Positions 18,318 to 26,420 of a DNA stretch of 64,000 nt are shown piece by piece. The DNA comes from Rhodococcus sp. P-2 (GTDB lineage: Bacteria; Actinomycetota; Actinomycetes; Mycobacteriales; Mycobacteriaceae): contig NZ_CP066779.1 in assembly GCF_016598535.1 (NCBI RefSeq), forward strand, positions 372,001 to 436,000. Direction: 5' to 3'. The notes beneath the pieces were generated by a model that made no database searches, had not been told where the DNA came from, and saw only the letters and a list, made by a program, of their open reading frames with translations. Numbering within the stretch: position 1 is the first letter of the stretch; each line of letters opens with the position of its first letter. The position numbers were made by a program, and so were the translations under genes.

Positions 18318-19175
18318 TCAGGCCTCGGTGGCCGGTGCCTCTGCGGCGGGGGCTGCTTCAGCCTCTGCAGCCGGAGCTGCCTCAGCCTCTGCGGCGGGAG
18401 CTGCCTGCGAGAGCAGTTCCTGCTCCCACTCGGCGAGGGGCTCGCCTGCGCCGGCTTCGGGCTTCGCGTCCTTGTCGGCGCTCAGTCCTGCACGTGCCTG
18501 CACGCCCTCGGCAACCGCGGAAGCGACAACCTTGGTCAGCAGTGCTGCGGAACGGATGGCGTCGTCGTTGCCCGGGATCGGGTAGTCGACGAGGTCGGGA
18601 TCGCAGTTGGTGTCCAGGATCGCGATGACCGGGATGTTCAGCTTGCGAGCCTCGGCAACTGCCAGGTGCTCCTTGTTGGTGTCGACGATCCACACCGCGG
18701 AAGGAACCTTGGCCATGTCGCGGATACCACCGAGGGTGCGATCCAGCTTGGTCATCTCACGCGTGAGCATGAGGATTTCCTTCTTGGTGCGACCTTCGAA
18801 TCCACCGGTCTGCTCCATTGCCTCGAGCTCCTTGAGGCGAAGCAGACGCTTGTGAACGGTGGTGAAGTTGGTGAGCATGCCGCCGAGCCAACGCTGGTTG
18901 ACGTAGGGCATTCCGACGCGAGTCGCTTCGGAAGCGATGGACTCCTGCGCCTGCTTCTTGGTGCCGACGAAGAGAACGGTGCCGCCGTGGGCAACGGTCT
19001 CCTTGACGAACTCGTACGCCTTGTCGATGTACGTCAGCGTCTGCTGGAGGTCGATGATGTAGATGCCGTTACGGTCGGTCAAGATGAATCGCTTCATCTT
19101 CGGGTTCCAGCGACGGGTCTGATGTCCGAAGTGGGTTCCACTATCGAGCATCTGCTTCATGGTTACGACAGCCAT
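18318..19175 (-). CDS. rpsB: 30S ribosomal protein S2
   Basis: This is S2, 285 residues, starting [19 protein letters not shown], with the conserved WNPKMKRFI and FVGTKKQAQ. The C-terminus carries an acidic alanine-glutamate tail of three AAPAAEAE-like repeats (about 260-285), common in actinobacteria and probably disordered. The ATG at 19175 is set by homology; the open frame continues about 71 codons upstream without relevant sequence. It is divergent from the M23 peptidase gene. Confidence 0.97.
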   Translation of the reverse strand: MAVVTMKQMLDSGTHFGHQTRRWNPKMKRFILTDRNGIYIIDLQQTLTYIDKAYEFVKETVAHGGTVLFVGTKKQAQESIASEATRVGMPYVNQRWLGGMLTNFTTVHKRLLRLKELEAMEQTGGFEGRTKKEILMLTREMTKLDRTLGGIRDMAKVPSAVWIVDTNKEHLAVAEARKLNIPVIAILDTNCDPDLVDYPIPGNDDAIRSAALLTKVVASAVAEGVQARAGLSADKDAKPEAGAGEPLAEWEQELLSQAAPAAEAEAAPAAEAEAAPAAEAPATEA

Positions 19176-19488
19176 GGCTGTGTACCTCAAACTTTCAATC
19201 CGGTTGATGCAGGCGATCGGGTGATCCCTGCCCTGGCACCCGCACGGCCGTCGGACCTGTTTCGTGAGAATCAGGACCAGCCGAGGCCGGAAAACGTGCG
19301 CGGGCGCGCGAAGTCGGACTGTGCGAGCACAGACCGCTCGACAAGTGTACGTCCTCGTCCCCCGATGCCATAACCACCCCGGAAGCAACAGACCGAACCG
19401 GCGGTTGTGGATCGGCGGTTCTCTTGTGGATTACCCGTCTGATCTGCGTTGAAGCACGCGCGACTCCACGGAAGATCAAGGAATGACG
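19176..19488. other. Intergenic region between rpsB and the M23 gene
   Basis: About 310 bases without a convincing gene. It must hold the rpsB promoter and leader and the promoter of the divergent M23 gene. No strong hairpin or protein-binding palindrome was seen. Confidence 0.5.
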
Positions 19489-19983
19489 ATGTTGAGCGGA
19501 GCCCGACGCGGCGTGGTCGTTGCTGCGATCTCCTGCTGTGCCGCCGTCGGCACGGCGTCGGCAGACACGCGTTTCGACTGGCCGCTCGCTCCCCGGCCGC
19601 ACGTGGAACGCGTATTCGACAAACCGGCCGAGAACTGGCTGCCGGGTCATCGCGGCGTCGATCTCGGCGGCAGCGCCGGCCAACCCGTCCTCGCTGCCGG
19701 CGAGGGCATCGTGGCGTTCGCCGGAGTCGTCGCGGGCAAGCCGACGGTCTCGATAGATCATTCCGGCGGCCTACGCACGACCTACGAACCCGTGGTGGCC
19801 GACGTTCGCGCCGGTGAACGCGTCGCGGCCGGGGCCGCGATCGGCACCCTGGAATCCGGCCACGAAGGGTGCGTCGTCGCTGCATGTTTGCATTGGGGCG
19901 TGCGACGAGGGCGCGAGTATCTCGATCCCCTCGGTCTTGTTCGGACGCAACCGCTCAGGCTCAAGCCACTGAGAGATGGTTGA
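19489..19983 (+). CDS. Secreted M23 (LytM-like) peptidase family protein
   Basis: This 164-residue exported protein has a signal peptide ending near TASA (residue 25) and a short LytM domain. Visible residues are H54 and D58 (GHRGVDLG), H91 (IDHSGGLRTTYE) and H135 (CLHWGV). The first histidine of the usual H-x-H pair is cysteine here (C133); I recall this also from the mycobacterial homologue beside rpsB, so activity should not be assumed. The second ATG (19489) has AAGGA 6 bases upstream and is preferred to the ATG at 19483. It probably acts on peptidoglycan or regulates another hydrolase. Confidence 0.82.
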   Translation: MLSGARRGVVVAAISCCAAVGTASADTRFDWPLAPRPHVERVFDKPAENWLPGHRGVDLGGSAGQPVLAAGEGIVAFAGVVAGKPTVSIDHSGGLRTTYEPVVADVRAGERVAAGAAIGTLESGHEGCVVAACLHWGVRRGREYLDPLGLVRTQPLRLKPLRDG

Positions 19984-19995
19984 TCAGTCGCAGAA

Positions 19996-21105
19996 TCAGT
20001 GCCATTCGGAAACGGCGTGCCGACCCACAGCGTCCGCGAAGTCGTCGGCCACCATCGCTGCCAATTCCATGAATGCTCGCCTGGTGGCCGGTCGCATCAA
20101 CTCGAGGTCCATCACCGACCCCTCCGCGAGATGCTCGTCGAATGGAATGACCTCGACGGCGCGGCATCGACGCATGAAATAGTCCACCAACGCGTCCATG
20201 TCGATCACGCTCGACCCTGGACGGGCGGCACTGATGACGACGACGGTCCGTTCGACCAGGTGACCGTAACCATGCAACTGAAGCCAATCGAGCGTCGCCG
20301 CAGCACTTCGGGCCCCGTCGATTGCCGGCGAACTGACGAGCACCAACGAATTGGCAAGATCGAGAACGCCGTTCATCGCCGAGTGCATGATCCCGGTACC
20401 GCAATCGGTGAGAATGATGTTGTAGTAGACCTGCAAGATGTCGATGACCTGGCGATAGTCCGCCTCGCTGAATGCTTCCGAAATCGCCGGATCCTGCTCA
20501 CTCGCCAGGACCTCGAGACGACTCGGCGACTGTGATGTGTGCACTCGCACGTCCGAATAACTCTTGATGTCCGGCCGCGCGGCAATCAGGTCGCGCACTG
20601 TCGAATTGGTCTGCAGCGGAACACGTTGCGCCAAAGTTCCGAAATCGGGATTGGCATCGACCGCCACGACACAGTCGCCGCGAAGCGACGCAAACGTTGC
20701 ACCGAGCCCCACCGTGACCGTTGTCTTGCCCACGCCCCCTTTGAGCGAGAGCAAAGCAATTCGGTAGTCGTTGCGTATCGGCTGTTCGATGCGGGCGGCC
20801 AGGGCGCGATTGCGCTGTTCGTTGGTCGATTCCCCCAGATTGACCACACCACCGGTCGCACGATGCAATCCTCGCCGCCAGCCACCCCGGGGTGTCCGTT
20901 TGGGGCGTTTCAGTAAAGCCTCGGCAACCAGATCCTGGTTTGTCACCTGCTGCTGACTGGACGGCGGCGGTGGCGCCGTCCAGGCCTCTTGCGGTCGCAC
21001 CGCAGGCTCAGGCGTCGGCACCGGCGGTGGAGCCGGTTGCGGCGCTTCGGACAGCCAGGCCGGTTGGCCACTGTTCGGCGGGTGCTTCACATCTTGGCGG
21101 TTCAC
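19996..21105 (-). CDS. MinD/ParA-like ATPase with proline-rich N-terminus (EspI-like)
   Basis: This protein has 369 residues. The first about 50 are rich in proline and glutamine, a basic linker follows (60-110), and then comes a MinD-type ATPase with the deviant Walker A KGGVGKTT at 122-129 and the VVAVDANPDFGTLAQR strand. The architecture resembles the EspI/Rv0530-like proteins linked with ESX type VII secretion or cell-division positioning. No ESX genes, ParB or MinE are in the window, so it is an orphan here and its partner is unknown. The GTG start at 21105 is preceded by a GGGGG stretch. Confidence 0.8.
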   Translation of the reverse strand: MNRQDVKHPPNSGQPAWLSEAPQPAPPPVPTPEPAVRPQEAWTAPPPPSSQQQVTNQDLVAEALLKRPKRTPRGGWRRGLHRATGGVVNLGESTNEQRNRALAARIEQPIRNDYRIALLSLKGGVGKTTVTVGLGATFASLRGDCVVAVDANPDFGTLAQRVPLQTNSTVRDLIAARPDIKSYSDVRVHTSQSPSRLEVLASEQDPAISEAFSEADYRQVIDILQVYYNIILTDCGTGIMHSAMNGVLDLANSLVLVSSPAIDGARSAAATLDWLQLHGYGHLVERTVVVISAARPGSSVIDMDALVDYFMRRCRAVEVIPFDEHLAEGSVMDLELMRPATRRAFMELAAMVADDFADAVGRHAVSEWH

Positions 21106-21228
21106 GAATCCCCCGGATATCGCATGTAATCGAGTGTCTTGACACGACGATCGAACTTTGCCGATTGTTCACTCTTCCGACCTGCGACGCTACCAAATAC
21201 CGGCCGAGAACTCGCGTCGCTTCACGAT

Positions 21229-22155
21229 CTAGGCGCGTGGATGGGCCTGATCATGGACGGATCGAAGCCGTTCGACCGACACATGCGTGTACAGCTGAGT
21301 GGTCGCCAGACTCGCATGCCCGAGGAGTTCTTGGACCACACGAAGATCAGCACCGCCCTCCAGCAAATGTGTCGCAGCCGAATGCCGAAGCCCGTGCGGA
21401 CCCATGTCGGGAGCTCCTGGAATTGCAGCCATCGTTTCGTGGACCACCGAACGCGCCTGACGCTGATCGAGCCTGCCGCCTCGAACTCCGAGGAGCAATG
21501 CTCGCCCGGACCGATCCGAACTCAGTGCGGGTCGCCCGTGCTCCAGCCACCCGTTCAGTGCCGATTCTGCGGGCAGTCCGTAGGGCACCGATCGCTCCTT
21601 GTTGCCCTTGCCGAGAACACGAAGCAATCGTCGATCGGCGTCGACCGACTCTAAGTCCAGTCCACACAACTCACCGACACGAATTCCGGTGGAGTACAAC
21701 AATTCCACGATGAGCCTATCCCGCAGGGCGAGCGGCTCTTGTTGCTGCGCACCGCTTTCCGCCGCATCCATGGCATCGAGGGCTTGACTCTGACGCAGCA
21801 CCGTCGGCAGTGTACGACGAGCAGGTGGAGCCGCCAGACGTGTACCCGGATCGACGGGAATGCGTCCGGTCTGCGCGAGCCACGCTGTGAAACCGCGCGC
21901 CGACGACGCCCGACGAGCGACCGTCGTGCGGGCCGTTCCGACGGCATTCTGGGCGGCCAACCACGAGCGCATGACCCCAAGGTCGAGGCCGTCGAGATCT
22001 ACCTTCTCCGAACCCGCGGCGAAATGGGTCAGCAATGCCCGTGCGTCGCCGACGTAGGCGCGGATCGTGTGTTCCGACCGACCCCGACTCAGTCGGAGGT
22101 ACTCGGCATAGGCATCGAGGTGAACACTCAAGCTCGCCGGCAATGCGTCAGTCAT
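21229..22155 (-). CDS. xerC: Tyrosine recombinase XerC
   Basis: This 308-residue site-specific recombinase resolves chromosome dimers at dif with XerD. All catalytic residues are visible: R159 (TGIRVGEL), K183 (GKGNKE), H254 and R257 (HGLRH), H280 (GHASL) and nucleophile Y289 (QLYTH). The location next to dprA and viuB is as in mycobacteria. The ATG at 22155 is preferred; a GTG two codons upstream is possible. No phage or integron genes are nearby, so this is the housekeeping recombinase. Confidence 0.94.
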   Translation of the reverse strand: MTDALPASLSVHLDAYAEYLRLSRGRSEHTIRAYVGDARALLTHFAAGSEKVDLDGLDLGVMRSWLAAQNAVGTARTTVARRASSARGFTAWLAQTGRIPVDPGTRLAAPPARRTLPTVLRQSQALDAMDAAESGAQQQEPLALRDRLIVELLYSTGIRVGELCGLDLESVDADRRLLRVLGKGNKERSVPYGLPAESALNGWLEHGRPALSSDRSGRALLLGVRGGRLDQRQARSVVHETMAAIPGAPDMGPHGLRHSAATHLLEGGADLRVVQELLGHASLATTQLYTHVSVERLRSVHDQAHPRA

Positions 22156-22215
22156 GAACACACGCTCGCCCGCCGCGATTGAAACTGCAAGCTGCCTCGC
22201 CGATAGGGTTGATCG

Positions 22216-23412
22216 GTGAATCGAGCAATTCCTCTGAAGATGTTGTGTGTACTGGCACTGATTTCCGCAATCGCTCCACTGTCCATCGACATGTACCTGC
22301 CCGGCCTACCCTTGATGGCGGATGCACTCGACACTACTGCGGCCAGCGTTCAGCTGACACTGACCACCTTCATGGCGGGCCTCGGAATCGGGCAGCTGAT
22401 CATCGGGCCGATCTCCGACGGACTGGGCAGGCGACGAATACTGCTGGCCGCGACGATCATCACGGCACTGAGCGGCGCGGCATGCGCAGTGGCACCGAAC
22501 ATCGAGTTTCTCATCGGTGCGCGACTCGTCCAGGGATTGAGTGGAGGCGCTGCCATAGTCCTTGCCCGCGCTTGTATTGCTGATCGAGCACGTGGCGACG
22601 ACGCGGCGAAGCTTTTCAGCATCATGATGATCATCGGCGGTATCGCTCCCGTGGTCGCCCCACTGATCGGCGGTGCACTTCTCGGCCCCGTCGGATGGCG
22701 CGGAATCTTCTGGGTGCTGGCCGTCGCAGGTGCTGTGATGGTGGCTGGCGTCGTGTTGCTTGTTCCCGAGACACTTCCACCCGAGCGACGCCACGGCGGT
22801 GGATTGAAGGCACTGATCTCGAATCTGCGATAATTCGTCCGAAATCGGCACTACCTCGGTTATGCACTCGCATTCGTCTTCGGATTCGGCGCCCTGTTCG
22901 CGTATATCTCCGCATCACCGTTCGTCGTTCAGAACGTCCTGGGGCTCACTCCGTCACAGTTCTCGATAGTGTTCGCAGTGAACGCCACCGGAATGGTCAC
23001 GGCAGCGATGATCACCACTCGCCTTCTCGGCAGAGTCGGCGCTCGCACATTACTGCGATTCGGGGTGTGCCTACTCCTCGCCGGCGGTGCCGTATTGTTC
23101 TGCACCAGTGTGGTTTTCAGCTCCACGAATCCCTGGTTGATCTTGGGCCCGCTGTTCGTCGCCATTTCGAGCATCGGGTTCATCATGGGCAATGCGACCG
23201 CTCTCGCCCAAGGAGAGGTCACCAACGCTGCCGGAACCGGCTCAGCACTGATGGGAGCGGGCCAGTTCGGCTTGGCCGCGCTGGTTTCGCCGTTGGTGGG
23301 AATTGCGGGAGAAGACACGGCAGTTCCGATGGCAATCGCAATTCCCACCTTCGGAGTTCTCGCGGCCGTTGCGCTCGTGTTGCTGACCCGCGGCAAGGCC
23401 GCAGCAGCTTAG
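22216..23412 (+). pseudogene. Bcr/CflA-type MFS drug-efflux transporter broken by an in-frame stop
   Basis: The first part (GTG at 22216) encodes six membrane segments of a Bcr/CflA-like major facilitator, with [11 protein letters not shown] at the start and GPISDGLGRRR in the first loop. A TAA at 22831-22833 stops it after SNLR. The same frame then continues without interruption (FVRNRHYLGYALAFVFG and six more membrane segments) to a TAG at 23410-23412. Together the halves give a full-length family member of about 398 residues. One base change, such as GAA to TAA, explains the break. The downstream half has no clear ribosome site of its own. The tail overlaps the convergent viuB-like gene by 4 bases. 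Confidence 0.85.
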
Positions 23413-24179
23413 CTTTCGGCCGCGGCGAATTCGGACTTCCACACTCGGAAGCCTTCTTCGGTGCGACCACGACGCCAGTATCCGGAGATAGAAGCGGCCG
23501 ACGCCGGGACATTTCGTTCCTTGCGAATGTATGGCCGAAGGTTATGCATGACGGCTTGCGCCTCCCCGTGAATGAATACGTGAGGTTCGCCTGGCAGCCA
23601 CTCGAGCGCCTTGACCGCGGCAACAACTGGCGCGTTGTCACCTGCCGACTCTTCACCCACCGCGTCGGACGACGCTCCGCGATGTAGCCAGGTCACGGCA
23701 ATGCCCTCTGGAGCATCGAGTGCAATCTCGTCTTCCGGTCCACCGACTTCGACGACGGCGTAGCCGACCGCATCCGGCGCCAATCTTGCTATCGACGCAG
23801 AAATGGCAGGTATTGCGGTCTCGTCACCGACGAACAGATACCAATCAGCGGACGGTGACGGTGAAAACGCGCCGCCCGGTCCACGCAGGGTAATCTCAGT
23901 GCCCGGCTGAACTGAAGCCGCCCAAGGACCTGCAACTCCGACGTCACCATGGACGACGAAATCGATCGCTATCTCTTTGGTAGCAAGATCGTAGGAACGG
24001 ATCGTGTAGGTACGCAGGACGGGCTGATCAGGAGTGCCGAATTCGATCTTTACATAGGAATCGCTGTATTCGCTGGGAGTGAACGACTCGAAGCCTGGTC
24101 CCCCGAGAAACACTCGTACCATGTGGGGGGTCAATTGTTCGGTCCGCAGAACCGTCAATGCAGTTGTCGGCTTGGCCAC
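23409..24179 (-). CDS. viuB: Siderophore-interacting protein (ViuB/SIP flavoprotein)
   Basis: This 256-residue protein belongs to the family that reduces ferric siderophores to release iron in the cytosol. The FAD-binding motif RTYTIRSY is near residue 56, and a C-terminal NAD(P)H-like domain has the end SGYWRRGRTEEG. From memory the mycobacterial homologue is Rv2895c, also next to xerC. The GTG at 24179 has AAGGA about 8 bases upstream. An iron-box-like palindrome lies directly upstream, in agreement with iron-dependent repression. It overlaps the broken MFS gene by 4 bases at the 3' end. Confidence 0.9.
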   Translation of the reverse strand: MAKPTTALTVLRTEQLTPHMVRVFLGGPGFESFTPSEYSDSYVKIEFGTPDQPVLRTYTIRSYDLATKEIAIDFVVHGDVGVAGPWAASVQPGTEITLRGPGGAFSPSPSADWYLFVGDETAIPAISASIARLAPDAVGYAVVEVGGPEDEIALDAPEGIAVTWLHRGASSDAVGEESAGDNAPVVAAVKALEWLPGEPHVFIHGEAQAVMHNLRPYIRKERNVPASAASISGYWRRGRTEEGFRVWKSEFAAAES

Positions 24180-24196
24180 AGAAAGATCCTTCCGAA

Positions 24197-24214
24197 AGTT
24201 AGTGTTACCTAACT
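24197..24214. promoter_or_regulatory. Possible IdeR/DtxR iron box upstream of viuB
   Basis: The palindrome AGTTAG-TGTTAC-CTAACT lies 18 bases before the viuB-like start. It matches about 11 of 19 positions of the actinobacterial iron-box consensus TTAGGTTAGGCTAACCTAA by my own alignment, so it is a degenerate site at best. The neighbouring gene's role supports it. Confidence 0.45.
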
Positions 24215-24414
24215 AATGTACACGACAATTGCAGCACGAGGGCGAAATACCTCGCCGACGACTCCACGCAGCGCTCTGTCAGCCCTTGTACGCAACGAAA
24301 GAAACCGACCAATCTGCTGGGTAAATACGGTGCCGTATACGCGGATTCTCTGATCAGCTTCACATAGACGACCTGTCGGACAAAGCTGTCCGAGAACTCG
24401 GCAAAGCAACAGTA

Positions 24415-24465
24415 AAATACACCTCTGGCTCCCGGCGAAGTTCGCCGGGAGCCAGAGGTGTATTT
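24415..24465 (-). terminator. Intrinsic terminator of the lsr2 gene
   Basis: A near-perfect palindrome of about 25 paired bases (arms AAATACACCTCTGGCTCCCG and complement, single-base centre) starts 9 bases after the lsr2 stop. The A/T ends give the T-run on the minus strand (GTATTTTACTG). Confidence 0.9.
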
Positions 24466-24473
24466 AATTCAAT

Positions 24474-24833
24474 CTAGTGTGCAGCGTCGAAAGCGTCGAT
24501 GATTTCCGCTTTGATACGTCCACGCGGAGCAACTTCGTAACCGTTCTTACCCGCCCAGTCACGGATGGCCTGGAGCGTCTCCTTGGAGCGGCCTGAACCC
24601 GACGTGGCCTGCGGAGATGCAGCCTGAGCCTTCTTACCGCGCTTCCCGCTCACCTTCGCAGCCGCCTCGACGAACGGCTTCACCGCAGCGTCGAACTTCT
24701 CCGCATTGGTGGCGCGCAGATCGATCACGTAATCCGTTCCCTGGTAAGAGAACTCAATTCGATCACCGAATCCATCGTCAATCGGCTTACCGTCAAGGTC
24801 GTCGATGAGTTGCCGAATCAGCTTCTCAGCCAT
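24474..24833 (-). CDS. lsr2: Lsr2-family nucleoid-associated protein
   Basis: This 119-residue H-NS-like xenogeneic silencer has an N-terminal dimerisation domain (residues 1-60, IRQLIDDLDGKPIDDG) and a C-terminal AT-minor-groove binding domain with the RGR motif at 104-106 (APRGRIKAEIIDAF). The linker is rich in lysine, alanine and serine. Whether it is the main chromosomal copy or a paralogue cannot be decided here: the usual clpC/lysS neighbours are absent. The ATG at 24833 has GAGGAG 5 bases upstream. A long A/T-richer leader lies upstream, a natural place for autoregulation. Confidence 0.93.
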   Translation of the reverse strand: MAEKLIRQLIDDLDGKPIDDGFGDRIEFSYQGTDYVIDLRATNAEKFDAAVKPFVEAAAKVSGKRGKKAQAASPQATSGSGRSKETLQAIRDWAGKNGYEVAPRGRIKAEIIDAFDAAH

Positions 24834-25292
24834 TGCACTCCTCTTTCAATGATCGATTCAATTCTCCTTCACAATACACAGATAGAGCGTTGATGAACAA
24901 AAGAAGTTCGTAAGTCTCCGTGATTTCCGAACAGACTCAATGGTCCGAATTAGCAGCAGGTTAGCGGCATTGCCTCGAACGAACATGGTCCCGAAATTTT
25001 GTACATTCACACTTCGGGTACCGGGTGTCGATCAATACCCGCCGTCATCGTGATCCAGACTAATCGGACTTCTATGCACATAGACCTGAGGCTTCCCTGA
25101 GACTTGTCGAACCTGCAGGTCGGGTCGGCAAAGCGGGGTCGAGAATTACATTGCACAGAGTCGAGCAAATTCACGAAATATAGCCCTGACGTGCAATTAC
25201 CGATGCACTGACGGTATTGAAGATTCGCTGCCTTCGGAAACGATTAGTGAGCATCGCCACGCATGGTCGGACAGCGCAGAGAGGTTCACGAA
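24834..25292. other. A/T-richer intergenic region between lsr2 and dprA
   Basis: About 460 bases with no convincing gene; short open frames here lack ribosome sites and coding character. The composition is visibly richer in A/T than the surroundings (several AATT and AAAATTT tracts in 24834-25250). It holds the lsr2 promoter and leader and is a plausible binding target of Lsr2 itself. Confidence 0.5.
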
Positions 25293-26420
25293 CTACCGCG
25301 TCCGAAACCAACCACTCGAATCAGAACTTGCAAATCCCTCGAGTTCGAGCAGAGGAAGAGTTGCACGAACCTGAGCTATGAGCAAGCCCGATTCCTCGGA
25401 CAACTCACGGGTACTACGAGACCCTGTTCCCGGCAGAGCTTCGTATACCAACCGAGAATTGCCGCGCAATGAGTCGATGTCACGCGTCGCCGCAGCATCC
25501 TCCGCGGAATCCCCGACACCAAATGGACCTGACGCTTCGACTACATCCACGGCATTGGAAACGAGTTGCGCTTCACGTTCGCGAATCATCCGGTGACATC
25601 CGGTCGACGATGCCGATGTCACCGGTCCCGGCACCGCCATTACCGGGCGGCCCAATTTCCGAGCCCAATTGGCGGTATTGCGAGCCCCACTGCGCCAACC
25701 CGCCTCGACAACCACGACTCCGTCCGACAACGCAGCTACCAGTCGATTCCGTGCCAGAAATCGGAACTTTGCGGGTGTCGTGCCGGGTGGATATTCACTT
25801 ATCACCGCACCCGAATTCGCTATCTGTTTGAGTAGTCGCGCATGCCCGGACGGATACGCTCGATCCACCCCACAGGCCAAGACGGCCAGAGTGGTTCCGC
25901 CTACGCCCAACGCAGCGCGGTGCGCGGCCCCGTCGATACCGAAGGCCGCCCCGGAAATCACGGTCCATCCGTCGACGGCGAGGTCACCGGCAATCTCTGC
26001 CGTCACGTGTTCGCCGTACGCAGTAGATGCCCGCGTACCGACAATCCCAACCGATCTCTCGGTCAGATCAACCAGATCCCCGGACCCCAACACCCACAAC
26101 ACAAATGGCGCCGTCTCACCCCCGGAGGCATCGAGTCCGTCGAAGGAAAGCATTCGCCACGCCGGCCAATCGGCGCAGTTCGGTGTTACGAGTCTGCCAC
26201 CCATCGCCTCCATCAGGTCGAGGTCTCGTTGGGCTGTGTCGATGTGAGCGCGGGCTCGCGTCTTCTCCTCGATTGCGGGTGGCAGATCGCCGTTGCGGAC
26301 CGCCCTCGCAGTTTCTTCGACCCCGAGCTCGTCGATCAACATGGACATATACGCGCTTGGGCCCTGCACGACGCGGGACAGATATGCCCAAGCGAGTAGT
26401 CGCGGATCGTGTGCAGTCAT
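25293..26420 (-). CDS. dprA: DNA-processing protein DprA/Smf
   Basis: This 375-residue protein protects incoming single-stranded DNA and loads RecA in transforming bacteria. The Rossmann core is clear: GIVGTRASTAYG, then SGAAFGIDGAAHRAAL and the FLARNRLVAALSD segment. A C-terminal winged-helix-like part follows (about 310-375). The ATG at 26420 overlaps the comM stop (ATGA), so it is coupled to comM. In actinobacteria without known competence the role is open. The comM-dprA pair with UPF0102 is conserved in mycobacteria. Confidence 0.93.
   Translation of the reverse strand: MTAHDPRLLAWAYLSRVVQGPSAYMSMLIDELGVEETARAVRNGDLPPAIEEKTRARAHIDTAQRDLDLMEAMGGRLVTPNCADWPAWRMLSFDGLDASGGETAPFVLWVLGSGDLVDLTERSVGIVGTRASTAYGEHVTAEIAGDLAVDGWTVISGAAFGIDGAAHRAALGVGGTTLAVLACGVDRAYPSGHARLLKQIANSGAVISEYPPGTTPAKFRFLARNRLVAALSDGVVVVEAGWRSGARNTANWARKLGRPVMAVPGPVTSASSTGCHRMIREREAQLVSNAVDVVEASGPFGVGDSAEDAAATRDIDSLRGNSRLVYEALPGTGSRSTRELSEESGLLIAQVRATLPLLELEGFASSDSSGWFRTR

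Noticed and set aside
21229-22155. Integrase of a mobile element
   Set aside because: The tyrosine recombinase sits in the conserved chromosomal place of xerC and no phage, tRNA attachment site or element genes are around it.
22831-22833. Programmed stop read-through in the MFS gene
   Set aside because: The codon is TAA, not TGA, and no stimulating structure or known recoding in this family is evident; a nonsense mutation is simpler.
24376-24393. Short inverted repeat TCGGACA-n4-TGTCCGA before the lsr2 terminator
   Set aside because: It is only seven paired bases, has no gene end next to it and is compatible with chance.
25263-25472. Short plus-strand frame of 69 residues at the lsr2-dprA spacer
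   Set aside because: It overlaps the end of dprA, has no ribosome site and no coding character.
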